Positions 16,701 through 25,818 of a stretch of 64,000 nt of DNA are shown one piece after another. A program made the translations under genes and the position numbers. The stretch's first letter is position 1. Every line of letters begins with the position of its first letter. The notes beneath the pieces were generated by a model. The model made no database searches. It worked only from the letters and a program-made list of their open reading frames with translations, and was not told the DNA's origin. Location of the stretch: NCBI RefSeq assembly GCF_000300335.1, contig NZ_AMRM01000017.1, positions 1 to 64,000 of the forward strand, in the 5' to 3' direction. Source of the DNA: Nitratireductor pacificus pht-3B. Lineage in GTDB: Bacteria > Pseudomonadota > Alphaproteobacteria > Rhizobiales > Rhizobiaceae.

Positions 16701-17675
16701 ATGGAAATGATCGACGCCCGGCGGGTGCATGAACTGCTCGACTACGAAGGCCTGTTCGCAGCGCTGGAAGCCGCGCACAAGGGCGGCATGCCCAAACAGT
16801 CCGACCGCCTGATCTATCAGGAGCCGAACCCCGAGGGACAGCCGGACATCTTCATCATCCTGCCCGCCTGGGAACCGCAGGAGGGCATTCTGGCAAAGCT
16901 TGTCACCTCCTTCCCGAACAACAAGGCGCGGCACAACCTGCCGACCGTCAACTCCATCTATGTCTTCATCAATGCAGACACGGGCGTCACCGAGGCGGTG
17001 ATCGACGGCGAGGCGGTGATCTTCCGCAAGACATCCTCGGATTCGGCCTTCGGCTCGAAGCTCCTGTCACGTGAGGATGCAGAGAACTTCCTGATGATCG
17101 GCGCCGGCGGTCTGGCGCCCCATCTGGTCAAGGCGCACCTCGCCGCCCGGCCCAGCCTCAAGCGCGTCACGCTTTGGAACCGCACCACCGCAAACGCCGA
17201 AGCGCTCGCGAAAACGCTTGCCGCTGAAGGGATCGACGCGGAAGTCGCCTCCGACCTCGATGCCGCGGTGAGCGAGGCCGACATCATCTCGAGCGCCACC
17301 ATGGCCAACGAACCGCACCTGAAGGGCAAGCTGCTGAAGCCCGGCGCGCATGTGGATCTCGTGGGCTCCTTCACGCCGGAGATGCGCGAAGCCGACGATG
17401 ACGTCCTGAAGCGCGCCTCGATCTTCGTCGACCACCGCCAGACCACCACGCGCTCCGGCGAGTTCCTCGGCCCGTACGAGCGCGGCATCATCACGCCGGA
17501 CGATGTGCGCGGCGATCTCTTCGAGCTTTGCCAGGGCAAGGTGAAGGGGCGCCAGTCGGCCGACGAGATCACCATGATGAAGAATGGCGGCGGCAGCCAC
17601 ATCGACTACTACGTGGCGAAGTATCTGATGGACCGGCATCACGGCCGGCCCTTCGCGACGCGCTGTTCGAGCTGA
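16701..17675 (+). CDS. Ornithine cyclodeaminase / mu-crystallin family enzyme
   Basis: 324 residues. The substrate domain carries the family motif around residues 102-118 (DGEAVIFRKTSSDSAFGS). The Rossmann NAD(P) site is FLMIGAGGLAPHLVKA (130-145), and the closing helix contains SADEITMMKNGGG. Members are ornithine cyclodeaminases, alanine dehydrogenases or pyrroline-2-carboxylate/ketimine reductases; the sequence alone does not choose. It lies 42 bp after the ABC operon and ahead of a LysR gene, so it probably reduces or cyclises the imported amino acid or an imine made from it. Confidence 0.83.
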   Translation: MEMIDARRVHELLDYEGLFAALEAAHKGGMPKQSDRLIYQEPNPEGQPDIFIILPAWEPQEGILAKLVTSFPNNKARHNLPTVNSIYVFINADTGVTEAVIDGEAVIFRKTSSDSAFGSKLLSREDAENFLMIGAGGLAPHLVKAHLAARPSLKRVTLWNRTTANAEALAKTLAAEGIDAEVASDLDAAVSEADIISSATMANEPHLKGKLLKPGAHVDLVGSFTPEMREADDDVLKRASIFVDHRQTTTRSGEFLGPYERGIITPDDVRGDLFELCQGKVKGRQSADEITMMKNGGGSHIDYYVAKYLMDRHHGRPFATRCSS

Positions 17676-17746
17676 GAGTATGGCGGCGGTTTCACCGCCG
17701 CCGCCATCCGCACGGGACGACCGCGAGGAGAAAACAGGAGAGTGTC

Positions 17747-18667
17747 ATGGAATTGCCGCGGCGATTGATACCTTCCGTGTCCGGCCTGATCGCCTTCGAG
17801 GCGACGGCGAGGCATCTGAGCTTCTCGCGTGCCGCCGAGGACCTCTCCCTGTCGCAGGGGGCCGTCAGCAAGCGCGTGCGCCAGCTCGAGCAACTGCTCG
17901 GCGTGGCGCTTCTGGCGCGCAACAATCATCACGTTCACCTGACCGAGATGGGGCGGGCCTATCTCCCGCAGGTCCGCACCCTTCTCGCGCAGCTCGAAAG
18001 CTCCACCCGCGCGCTGATGCGCAACGCCCAGGGCAAGACCGTCATCACCATCGCCGCGCCGGTCGGCCTCGCCGCCTGCTGGCTGGTTTCGCGGCTCGGC
18101 GTGTTCCAGAACCGCAACCCCGAGCTCAGCGTCAATCTCGTCACGTCGGAACCCCTGCTGGAGAAAGAGAACGAGACGATCGACTGCGCCATCGTCTACG
18201 GCACGCCGCAATGGGCCGGCATCACCTGCACGCCGCTCTTCGAAGAGGAGCTGGTGCCGGTGGCAAGCCCGCATTTCATCCGCACCCGGCGGCCCGGCTC
18301 CCCCGAGATCCTGCACGACTGCACGCTCCTGCATCTGGCGGATCAACCGGGCCTGTGGCCCGGATGGTTCGAGCAGGCCGGATGCGCCCGTACGGGGCTG
18401 ACACCGGGGCCGCAGTTCGATCAGTTTCCCCTGCTGATCATGGCCGCCCTGCATGGTCAGGGCGCCGCGATCGTCCCCCGCTTCATGATCGAGCGGGAAC
18501 TGGCCGCCGGCGACCTGAAAATGCTGTTCGACATGCCGCTCCGCAACCGGAAGGCCTACCATTTCGTCACGCCGGCGCGTTCAGCGAGCGAACCGGTGGT
18601 CCTCGCCCTGCGCAGCTGGATCATTGACTGCGCGGCCAGCGACGCAGGCCGCAGCGAGGCGGCCTGA
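17747..18667 (+). CDS. LysR-family transcriptional regulator
   Basis: 306 residues; the ATG at 17747 follows CAGGAG. HTH at FEATARHLSFSRAAEDLSLS and QGAVSKRVRQLEQLLGVAL, then an effector domain to about residue 295. It sits between the cyclodeaminase-like gene and the sugar-type ABC operon, all on one strand, so it may regulate either. Only about 32% of its HTH-side wording matches the first LysR by eye, so it is not a recent copy. Confidence 0.88.
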   Translation: MELPRRLIPSVSGLIAFEATARHLSFSRAAEDLSLSQGAVSKRVRQLEQLLGVALLARNNHHVHLTEMGRAYLPQVRTLLAQLESSTRALMRNAQGKTVITIAAPVGLAACWLVSRLGVFQNRNPELSVNLVTSEPLLEKENETIDCAIVYGTPQWAGITCTPLFEEELVPVASPHFIRTRRPGSPEILHDCTLLHLADQPGLWPGWFEQAGCARTGLTPGPQFDQFPLLIMAALHGQGAAIVPRFMIERELAAGDLKMLFDMPLRNRKAYHFVTPARSASEPVVLALRSWIIDCAASDAGRSEAA

Positions 18668-18829
18668 AGGTCGCGTTGCGCCTTGCCGGATCGGCACCGC
18701 CCTATTCCAAAAAGCGATTTGAGCGCTCCCGCGCGCGAAGGCACTCTTTTTCGCAGAACACGGCGTTTCCGCCACTCGTCCGATGAAGGCGGGACCGGAC
18801 AGCGGCCGTGGACAATCGGAGGAGAAGAC

Positions 18830-20092
18830 ATGCGCTCGAGAATGAAGAAACTGCTCTGTGCCTGCGCCTTTGCCGCCGCGACCGTCGCGGGAAATGCGAC
18901 GGGCGCTTCAGCCGAGGACGAGATCAGCTTCCTGGTGGTCGACTACGAGGCGCCCGGCATGGGCGACTGGTGGCAGCTTCTGGCTTCCACCTACGAGGCA
19001 AAGACCGGCAACAAGGTGGTGCCGCGCAACACGCCGGCCAGCGAGTATTACGAGCAATTGCTGATCCAGGCGGCGAGCGGTACGGGCGCCGACATCCTGA
19101 CGGTCAACCCGAACAATATCGGCGAGCTTCTGGCCGCCGGCCAGCTCATGCCGCTGACCGGGTTCCTGGAAAGCTCGGGCGTCAAGGACAAGATCGTCGG
19201 GGGTGGCTTCGACGCCCTGACGGCGGATGGCGAGATCTACGCGCTGCCGATCACCGGCCGCACGCTCGAGCTCATCTACAACGCCTGCTATCTGAAGGAG
19301 GCCGGCTTCGACCGTCCCCCGCAGACCCCGCAGGAGTTCCTCGACTACGCGACGAAACTCACCGTCAAGGACGATTCTGGCCGCGTGACCCGCTACGGCG
19401 CGAACATGGTCAACGCCAACGAGGACCCCACCTATGAGATGCTGCTCATGTGGAGCCTCGCCCATGGCGGTTCCTTCGCCGATGCGGACGGCAAGTTCAC
19501 GCTCGATTCGGAACCGGTCATCGCCGGGCTGAAGCAGATGAAGGCGCTCTACGATGCCGGCGTCGTGCCGAAGGGCATGACGGAGACCGACCAGCGCTCG
19601 CTCTTCGCGACCGGCGGGACAGCCATGACCATCGACGGGCAATGGCAGTTTCCCTTCATCGAGAAGAACAATCCCGACAATTTCGACTGCTACAAGTCGG
19701 CGCTGCATCCCTGGGACGGGCCAGGCACCGGCGGCGTGAACATGGCGCTCGCCATCAATGCGGCGACCAAGAACCCCGAAGCGGCGAAAGCCTTCATCGA
19801 GACCGCGGCCAGCGCGGAGATGCAGTCCACATTCTCCGACCACAGCCCCTATCTGCCTTACGGGGTGAACGCACTGACCGATGCGCAGCGCGCCGCACGC
19901 CCCTATCTCGAAGCCTGGATTGAAAGCAGCGGCAACGCACATCCGGTGGCCATTCCCGGCCATGCCGACCAGTTCAACGAGATCTGGCCGATCGTAGTCG
20001 ATGCGGTGCTGCTGACCCTGCGCGACGGCAAGCCGGCGGAGGAAAGCCTCGCCGAGGCGCAGGCGAAGCTGGAGGACTGCTGCGCCAGATAG
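18830..20092 (+). CDS. Sugar-type ABC transporter substrate-binding protein
   Basis: 420 residues with a strong GGAGGAGAAG ribosome site and a Sec signal peptide (MRSRMKKLLCACAFAAATVA, cut after ASAE). The mature part fits extracellular solute-binding family 1 (MalE/UgpB class): TYEAKTGNKVVPRNTPAS, then MTIDGQWQFPFIEKNN and NAATKNPEAAKAFIE. It is the first gene of a four-gene importer with MalF- and MalG-type permeases. Ligand probably a sugar, sugar alcohol or glycoside, by family only. Confidence 0.88.
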   Translation: MRSRMKKLLCACAFAAATVAGNATGASAEDEISFLVVDYEAPGMGDWWQLLASTYEAKTGNKVVPRNTPASEYYEQLLIQAASGTGADILTVNPNNIGELLAAGQLMPLTGFLESSGVKDKIVGGGFDALTADGEIYALPITGRTLELIYNACYLKEAGFDRPPQTPQEFLDYATKLTVKDDSGRVTRYGANMVNANEDPTYEMLLMWSLAHGGSFADADGKFTLDSEPVIAGLKQMKALYDAGVVPKGMTETDQRSLFATGGTAMTIDGQWQFPFIEKNNPDNFDCYKSALHPWDGPGTGGVNMALAINAATKNPEAAKAFIETAASAEMQSTFSDHSPYLPYGVNALTDAQRAARPYLEAWIESSGNAHPVAIPGHADQFNEIWPIVVDAVLLTLRDGKPAEESLAEAQAKLEDCCAR

Positions 20093-20126
20093 GCGCGGCG
20101 GCTCCGATATCCGGGCGGTTTCAGGA

Positions 20127-21086
20127 ATGAGCGGCGTCAGCGAGAAGAAGGGAAAAGGCGGGCCACCGGCCGGAAGCGGCGGCGGTCTCGCCAATTTCCT
20201 CACCGAAGGAGGGGGCTTCCTTCTCATCATGCTGCTTCCCGCCCTGCTGGTTCTGGGGTTCGTGATCGGCCTGCCGATGCTGAAGGCGCTCATCCTTAGC
20301 TTCGACACGATCAACTTCCGCAGGCCAGCAGCGGCGGGCACTTTCGGCTGGCATAATTACGAGAAGCTGATCTTCGACGCACAGGTCTGGAACGCGGTCT
20401 GGCGCTCTGCCCTCTATATGGGCGGCACGGTCGTCGGCTCGATCGTCCTTGCCCTCTCGGCCGCCTTGCTGACGCGCCGCATCGTGCGGTTCCGTGCTCT
20501 TGCGCGGCTCACCTTCCTGATACCGTGGACGGTCCCCGCCGTTGTGACGGCTCTGGTCTGGGGAGTGATGTATGAGGGCAATTTCGGCGTCATCAACCGC
20601 CTTCTCGAACCCCTTCCCTTTATCGACCGCGCCGACTGGCTCATCGACCGGAACACGGCCCTGCCCGCGCTCATCCTGGCCCAGGTTTGGAACGAGTTCC
20701 CGGTCGCCTATATCTTCTTTCTCGCCGGGCTGCACTCGATCCCCGACGAACTCTACGAGGCCGCCCGGATCGACCGGGCGAGCGCCTTCAACCAGTTCCG
20801 CCACATCACCCTGCCGCAGCTCAGCACCATCACGGCGGTGATCGTCATCCTCCTGATGATCATGGGGTTCAAGTCCTTCCCCATCATCTTCATCCTGACC
20901 GGCGGCGGGCCTGCTGGGGCGACCGAGACGATGACCGTGCTCACCTACAACACCGCCTTCCGCAAGCTCGACTTCTCCTATGCGGCGACGCTCGGCATTC
21001 TCGCCGTCCTCATCTCGCTCGCCATGGTTCTCGCCTATCTGCGCGTCATGAAGCGCGCGGAGCGCGGCGCCGGCGGGGCAGTCTGA
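20127..21086 (+). CDS. Sugar-type ABC transporter permease (MalF/UgpA class)
   Basis: 319 residues with a Gly/Pro/Lys-rich cytoplasmic start and six membrane segments. The EAA loop reads YEAARIDRASAFNQFRHITL. It starts 34 bp after the binding-protein stop and ends 2 bp before the second permease. Confidence 0.9.
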   Translation: MSGVSEKKGKGGPPAGSGGGLANFLTEGGGFLLIMLLPALLVLGFVIGLPMLKALILSFDTINFRRPAAAGTFGWHNYEKLIFDAQVWNAVWRSALYMGGTVVGSIVLALSAALLTRRIVRFRALARLTFLIPWTVPAVVTALVWGVMYEGNFGVINRLLEPLPFIDRADWLIDRNTALPALILAQVWNEFPVAYIFFLAGLHSIPDELYEAARIDRASAFNQFRHITLPQLSTITAVIVILLMIMGFKSFPIIFILTGGGPAGATETMTVLTYNTAFRKLDFSYAATLGILAVLISLAMVLAYLRVMKRAERGAGGAV

Positions 21087-21088
21087 TC

Positions 21089-21913
21089 ATGGCGCACTCC
21101 CTCGGATCGCAGATCCTGCGCACAGCCGCATTGGCGGTGCTGGGCATGATCGTCCTCTTCCCGGTCTACTGGATGGCGGTGATCGCGTTGACGCCAACGG
21201 GTTTCAGCCGCAGCCTGGCGGGCATCTTTCCCCAGAGGATCACCTTCGAGAACTTCGCCATGCTGTTCTCAGAGCGCCCCATGCTGCGCTGGATCGGCAA
21301 CAGCATTTTCGTCGCCGCAGCCTCGTCCTTCCTGTCGCTCGCCTTCGGCGCGTCCTGCGGCTATGCGCTCAGCCGGATAAGGTTTCGTGGATCCGGCCTG
21401 GTCCTCATCCTCGTGCTCGCCACGCAGATGATGCCGGCCACCAGCATCGTCGTGCCGCTCTACATCCTGTTCCGCGACTTCGGCCTCCTCGACACCATGC
21501 AGGGCATGGTGCTCGGTCACATTTCGCTGGTCGCGCCGCTGGCGATCTGGATGAGCAAGGGGTTCTTCGACAGCATCCCGGCCGACCTCGAAGGCGCGGC
21601 CCGCATCGACGGCTGTTCGCGCCTTTCAGCCTACTGGCATGTGACCCTGCCACTGGCGCTGCCCGGCCTTGCCGCGATCTTCATCTACGGCTTCGTGACG
21701 AGCTGGCACGACTTCCTGTTCGCCAAGACCCTCATCAACTCGCAGTCGCTCTGGACGGCTGCCACGGGCATCTCGTCCTTCCGTGGCGAGTACTTCACCC
21801 TGCACGAATTGCAGATGGCGGCCGCGCTGGTCTTCGCGCTTCCGGTCATCGTCGTCTTTCTCATCATGCAAAGGCGCATCGTCTCGGGTGCGCTGGCCGG
21901 CAGCGTGCGCTGA
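21089..21913 (+). CDS. Sugar-type ABC transporter permease (MalG/UgpE class)
   Basis: 274 residues with six membrane segments and the loop [20 protein letters not shown]. The start at 21089 lies 2 bp after the previous stop. Forms the channel with the other permease; the ATPase gene follows after 25 bp but is broken. Confidence 0.9.
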   Translation: MAHSLGSQILRTAALAVLGMIVLFPVYWMAVIALTPTGFSRSLAGIFPQRITFENFAMLFSERPMLRWIGNSIFVAAASSFLSLAFGASCGYALSRIRFRGSGLVLILVLATQMMPATSIVVPLYILFRDFGLLDTMQGMVLGHISLVAPLAIWMSKGFFDSIPADLEGAARIDGCSRLSAYWHVTLPLALPGLAAIFIYGFVTSWHDFLFAKTLINSQSLWTAATGISSFRGEYFTLHELQMAAALVFALPVIVVFLIMQRRIVSGALAGSVR

Positions 21914-21938
21914 CCGCGGACAGGAGTCGCAATATCCC

Positions 21939-22475
21939 ATGGCAACCGTCTCATTCTCGAAAGTCGTCAAGAGCTACGGAGACGCGGAAGTCATTCACGG
22001 CGCGGACATCGAGATCGGGGACGGCGAGTTCGTCGTCTTCGTCGGTCCCTCCGGCTGCGGAAAATCGACGCTCCTGCGCATGCTGGCGGGCCTCGAAAGC
22101 ATCAGCGGCGGCGAGATCAGGATCGGCGACCGGGTGGTGAGCCACCTTCCGCCGAAGGACCGCGACGTGGCGATGGTGTTTCAGAACTATGCGCTCTATC
22201 CGCATATGAGCGTGGCCGACAATATCGGCTTTCCGCTGAAGATGGCTGGGATCGCACCAGCGGAGCGCAGGACGAAAGTGGCGGAGGTCGCCGGCCTTCT
22301 CGGTCTCGACGGCCTGCTCGACCGCCACCCGCGCCAGCTTTCCGGCGGCCAGCGCCAGCGGGTCGCCATGGGCCGCGCCATCATAAGGCAGCCTTCCGTA
22401 TTCCTGTTCGACGAGCCGCTGTCCAACTCGAAAGCATCAGCGGCGGCGAGATCAGGATCGGCGACCGGGTGGTGA
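21939..22475 (+). pseudogene. ABC transporter ATPase (MsmK/UgpC-like), 5' fragment before a frameshifting duplication
   Basis: Starts normally ([20 protein letters not shown]) with intact Walker [11 protein letters not shown]-loop, signature LSGGQRQRV and Walker [10 protein letters not shown]. After DEPLSN a 335-bp duplication shifts the frame and the product ends after [14 protein letters not shown], 178 residues in all. The D-loop, H-loop and TOBE domain are missing, so this product cannot complete a normal ATPase cycle. Removing one duplicate copy restores a single 366-codon gene of standard length. Confidence 0.9.
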
Positions 22476-22761
22476 GCCACCTTCCGCCGAAGGACCGCGA
22501 CGTGGCGATGGTGTTTCAGAACTATGCGCTCTATCCGCATATGAGCGTGGCCGACAATATCGGCTTTCCGCTGAAGATGGCTGGGATCGCACCAGCGGAG
22601 CGCAGGACGAAAGTGGCGGAGGTCGCCGGCCTTCTCGGTCTCGACGGCCTGCTCGACCGCCACCCGCGCCAGCTTTCCGGCGGCCAGCGCCAGCGGGTCG
22701 CCATGGGCCGCGCCATCATAAGGCAGCCTTCCGTATTCCTGTTCGACGAGCCGCTGTCCAA
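22092..22761 (+). repeat. Perfect 335-bp tandem duplication inside an ABC ATPase gene
   Basis: Bases 22092-22426 and 22427-22761 are identical by base-by-base reading. The unit is not a multiple of three, which causes the frameshift. No clear microhomology is seen at the junction. It could be a recent real duplication, which can revert by recombination, or an assembly error. Confidence 0.93.
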
Positions 22762-23374
22762 TCTGGATGCCGCGCTGCGCGTGCAGATGCGCCGTGAGAT
22801 CAAGCTCCTGCACCACCGTCTCGGCGCCACCATGATCTTCGTGACCCACGACCAGGTGGAAGCCATGACCATGGCGGACCGCATCGTGGTTCTGCGCAAC
22901 GGGCGCGTCGAGCAGGTCGGCACACCCGATGAAATCTACCGCCGGCCGGGAAACACCTTCGTGGCCGGCTTCATCGGCGCGCCGCCCATGAACGTGATCG
23001 AGGGCACCGCCGCCCTTTTACAGCAGGGCGCGGTCTTCATGCCGACAGCCGATCCCAAGCTCGCAATCGATCTCCCCGCGGGTGCACGAAAACTCCCGGA
23101 AGCCGCTTTCCTCGGCATTCGCCCGGAAGACTGCGTCGTCCAAGGCAAGGCCAGGACGGCCGAGCTCGAAGGCCGCGTCAGGTTCATCGAGAGAAGCGGT
23201 CCCGAAACCCAGTTGACCATCGCGCTGGGCGCAACCGGCGGGCTCTCCCTCATCACCGTCAACTGGGACGGACAGAGGCATGCGATCGGCGACCCCGTGC
23301 GTTTGAGGCTCCCCGCCGACCGGCTTTGCCTTTTCGACCGGGACGGCAATCTGCTTTCGGAAAGCGCGTGCTGA
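22469..23374 (+). pseudogene. ABC transporter ATPase (MsmK/UgpC-like), 3' fragment after the duplication
   Basis: Open from a GTG at 22469. It carries the second copy of the Q-loop to Walker B region, then [18 protein letters not shown], the H-loop [14 protein letters not shown] and a TOBE domain. It lacks Walker A, so alone it cannot bind ATP normally. Together with the upstream fragment it holds all parts of one ATPase. The four-gene importer would need another ATPase, loss of one copy, or is inactive as sequenced. Confidence 0.88.
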
Positions 23375-23799
23375 CGGCCGGGATCGCGCTTACGTTCCTG
23401 CCCATCACGCGGGATCTCGCCCAGGCCCTGGATGCCACCCGGCGCAACGATCATTGAGAGAACGGTGTGACCGACGAACAGATGATGGCGATATGGGGCT
23501 CGACCACCAAGCGACAGACCACACGCTGGAGCATTTTGCAGTCGGGTGGAATCACCCGACGTCCGCATACACGCGGAGAAACAAGGAGTTGGAACGGGTC
23601 AGCGTTTCTGTGAAACGATGAACCGGTCTATACGTCCGCAGCCAACCACCGCCGCATGGCCGAGGCCGGCATCCGCGCCCTGAGAATCGACATCCGAGAA
23701 GAGCAAACAGAGCGTGAAGTTGTCACACCGAAGTTAGGGAACTGCAAAAGCAGGACGAATCCGGCAAAAGCCAATAAAATCAATGGATAAAAAGACTGA
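23375..23799. other. Intergenic region with a repeat element and a possible gene remnant
   Basis: 425 bp after the broken ATPase gene and before the tRNA. It holds the structured element at 23530-23625. An open stretch near 23639-23791 reads NHRRMAEAGIRALRIDIREE; this resembles the start of small ribbon-helix-helix DNA-binding proteins but has no good start and then becomes featureless. It may be a decayed gene; this is weak. Confidence 0.35.
23530..23625. repeat. Structured intergenic repeat, copy A
   Basis: Begins GCATTTTGCAGTC and forms the hairpin GTCGGGTG, GAAT, CACCCGAC, followed by CGTCCGCAT. A second small hairpin CGTTTC, TGT, GAAACG lies about 50 bases later. The same opening and architecture occur at 50849-50949. 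Likely a dispersed rhizobial intergenic element. Confidence 0.65.
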
Positions 23800-23876
23800 T
23801 GGTGGGCCCGGAGGGACTCGAACCCCCAACCAAGCGGTTATGAGCCGCCGGCTCTAACCAATTGAGCTACAGGCCC
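23800..23876 (-). tRNA. tRNA with CAT anticodon, probably tRNA-Ile2
   Basis: 77 nt including an encoded CCA. The acceptor stem GGGCCTG pairs with CGGGCCC. D-arm GTAGCTCAATTGGTTAGAGC, anticodon loop CTCATAA (anticodon CAT) and T-loop GGTTCGAGTCC are clear. The anticodon stem and variable region (GGCTCATAACCGCTTGG) match the lysidine-modified isoleucine tRNA that reads AUA rather than elongator or initiator Met, so Ile2 is preferred. Elongator Met remains possible. Confidence 0.9.
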
Positions 23877-24008
23877 GGTGGCGATGGATTAGTTGCTTTT
23901 TCGACGCGACACAAGATGCCCCGCCGCAATCGGCACACAATCCCCCGCTAGAGGCCGAACTGCTTCTCGGGAGAGCAATAATCTTCGGAATCGCAAAAGG
24001 AGATTTCC

Positions 24009-24737
24009 ATGACCAAATCCATGCTTCCAGCCGTTCTCGCCGCCCCGGCCCTTGCCGCAGCCCTCGTCGCCGCGGCGCCGGCCATGGCGGACCAGCAGGC
24101 GCCGCGCATCGTCGTCACCGGCGAAGGCGAGGCCGTCGTCAGCCCCGACATGGCGATCCTGTCCCTCGCCGTGCTGCGCGAGGCCGAAACCGCCCGCGCC
24201 GCACTCGACGCCAACAACGAGGCGATGACCGCCGTGATTGCCGCCATGAAGGAAGCCGGCATCGAAGCCCGCGACCTGCAGAGCGGCGGCCTGTCCATCA
24301 ACCCGCGCTACGTCTATCCGAACGACAAGAACGGGGAGAAGGCGCCGCGCATCGTCGGCTACGAGGTCGCCAACACGCTCACAGTGCGCATCCGCGACCT
24401 GGCGAAGGTCGGCGATGTGCTCGACCGGTCCGTGACGCTCGGCGTCAACCAGGGCGGCGGCCTGACCTTCACGAATGACGATCCCAGCGCAACCCTCACC
24501 GAAGCGCGCAAGCGCGCCGTGCAGGACGCCATGGACAAGGCCAGGACGCTGGCCGAAGCAGGCGGCGTCAAGCTCGGAAAGATCACGGAAATCTCTGAAC
24601 AGACCCTGCGCCAGCCGCCCATGCCCTATGCGGGCAAGGCGATGCGGATGGAAGCCGCGGCAGAGGCGGTGCCCGTCGAAGCCGGAGAGAACAGCTACCG
24701 CATCCAGGTCAACGTCACCTTCGACCTGGAAAGCTGA
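24009..24737 (+). CDS. SIMPL-domain (DUF541) periplasmic protein
   Basis: 242 residues, AAGGAG ribosome site, signal peptide [20 protein letters not shown] with a cut after AMA. The SIMPL/DUF541 domain follows: [20 protein letters not shown], a middle strand [14 protein letters not shown] and the helix [20 protein letters not shown]. Related proteins include E. coli YggE, linked to oxidative stress defence; the molecular activity is not known. It stands alone between a tRNA and a shared terminator. Confidence 0.85.
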   Translation: MTKSMLPAVLAAPALAAALVAAAPAMADQQAPRIVVTGEGEAVVSPDMAILSLAVLREAETARAALDANNEAMTAVIAAMKEAGIEARDLQSGGLSINPRYVYPNDKNGEKAPRIVGYEVANTLTVRIRDLAKVGDVLDRSVTLGVNQGGGLTFTNDDPSATLTEARKRAVQDAMDKARTLAEAGGVKLGKITEISEQTLRQPPMPYAGKAMRMEAAAEAVPVEAGENSYRIQVNVTFDLES

Positions 24738-24782
24738 GCCATGGCGAGACCGGAAGGTCTCGCCTGAGAGCCGCAAGGACGC

Positions 24783-24815
24783 AGAAGCCGCCGGACCATC
24801 GTCCGGCGGCTTCTT
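24783..24815. terminator. Terminator between convergent genes
   Basis: A perfect 10-bp stem GCCGCCGGAC with loop CATC, flanked by AGAA on the left and TTCT on the right. It can act on both strands, for the DUF541 gene and the small leftward gene. Confidence 0.8.
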
Positions 24816-24847
24816 TCATTGATGAACCTCTTTGTCGGATTGCCGCA

Positions 24848-25216
24848 CTACCAGCGAAGAACAGGGCATCCGCGGGCCCGGGCGAACACCATCTGCGACC
24901 GTCCGCGGTCGATCCGGCCCGCAACGCGTATCGTCCGCCGGTTTACGTCGACCACCCTTGCGCGGCGCATGCCGAAGCGTTCCGCCTTGCGCACGGCCTG
25001 GCGGGCCGAGCAACTGCGATACTGGTGGCGGTTGCGCTCTGCGCGATGCGAACGCCCGATCTCGCGGCCGACATGGTCGCCGGAACCCGAGCCGATCCCG
25101 AAGCCGAAATAGAGATTGTCGGCCTGCGCGCCGGCCGGCAGGGCCATCAGCGTGCCCAGCCCAATGAGGGCCGAAAGGCCCGCCATTTTGAGTTTCTGGC
25201 TGAGTTTCTGGAACAT
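24848..25216 (-). CDS. Small basic secreted protein of unknown function
   Basis: 122 residues. ATG at 25216 preceded by GAGGAG; an upstream ATG at 25264 is less likely. Signal peptide with core MAGLSALIGLGTLMALPAGA, cut after AQA. The mature part starts NLYFGFGIGSGSG, then is very Arg-rich (RSHRAERNRHQYRS and RRARVVDVNRRTIRVAGRID) with two Cys near the middle and end. Proteins of this type are common in Rhizobiales; no function is known to me. Confidence 0.6.
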   Translation of the reverse strand: MFQKLSQKLKMAGLSALIGLGTLMALPAGAQADNLYFGFGIGSGSGDHVGREIGRSHRAERNRHQYRSCSARQAVRKAERFGMRRARVVDVNRRTIRVAGRIDRGRSQMVFARARGCPVLRW

Positions 25217-25335
25217 GGTGCTCTCCTCGTTTGGGCAGGAATGTTCCTGCGATGGAGGCACCATTCCATCCTCAGCCTGAACTGTTATCGAACGAACCGT
25301 TCATGCGCCGTTCACCGGCCCGTCTGCGGCTAGCC

Positions 25336-25743
25336 TCAGCCAAGCGCGGCGCGCCACTGGACCGGATTGCGGTACATGCTGACGCGCGTGATCAGCCCGT
25401 CATCGACCTCGAACACCATCGCGCCCGGCAGGGCATAGGATTGTCCCCTCGCCTCGGGCATTCCCTGGGCGGTCGCCAGATATTTGCCACGCACGGTAAA
25501 TTCCGCCGCCGCCCGCACACCGCCATCGCCGACCATGACGGCAATGTCGGCAAGCTCTTCGTCGAAATGCCTGGTCGCCAGCCCCAGCCGCCAGCGCAGC
25601 TTTTCATGACCGATCTCCCGCGCGGCATCGAACGGATCGTGCGCCACGTCTTCGCTGGTCAGGGCCAGCACGGCCGCATGGTCATGCGCGTTCAGCGCCT
25701 CGAGAAAGCGCTTCACCAGCGCCAGCGTTTCCTGTTCGGACAT
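25336..25743 (-). CDS. NTF2-like (SnoaL-type) protein
   Basis: 135 residues from MSEQETLALVKRFLEALNAH. It has the alpha plus beta-barrel pattern of the NTF2/SnoaL fold: LNAHDHAAVLALTSEDVAHD, then VRAAAEFTVRGKYL and VFEVDDGLITRVSMYRNP. Such proteins may be isomerases, hydrolases or ligand binders, and the sequence does not show which. A start 14 codons earlier (25785) is possible but lacks a better ribosome site. Confidence 0.75.
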   Translation of the reverse strand: MSEQETLALVKRFLEALNAHDHAAVLALTSEDVAHDPFDAAREIGHEKLRWRLGLATRHFDEELADIAVMVGDGGVRAAAEFTVRGKYLATAQGMPEARGQSYALPGAMVFEVDDGLITRVSMYRNPVQWRAALG

Positions 25744-25818
25744 GGTCTCGATCCTTTGTGCAATGGCCTGCAGGTAAGACGCCAATCCCCCGGCAAGGGT
25801 TCCTCGTCGGGGATCCGG

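Noticed and set aside
22469-23374. The 3' ATPase fragment as an independent gene
   Set aside because: It lacks Walker A and begins inside a duplicated segment, so it is better read as half of a broken gene.
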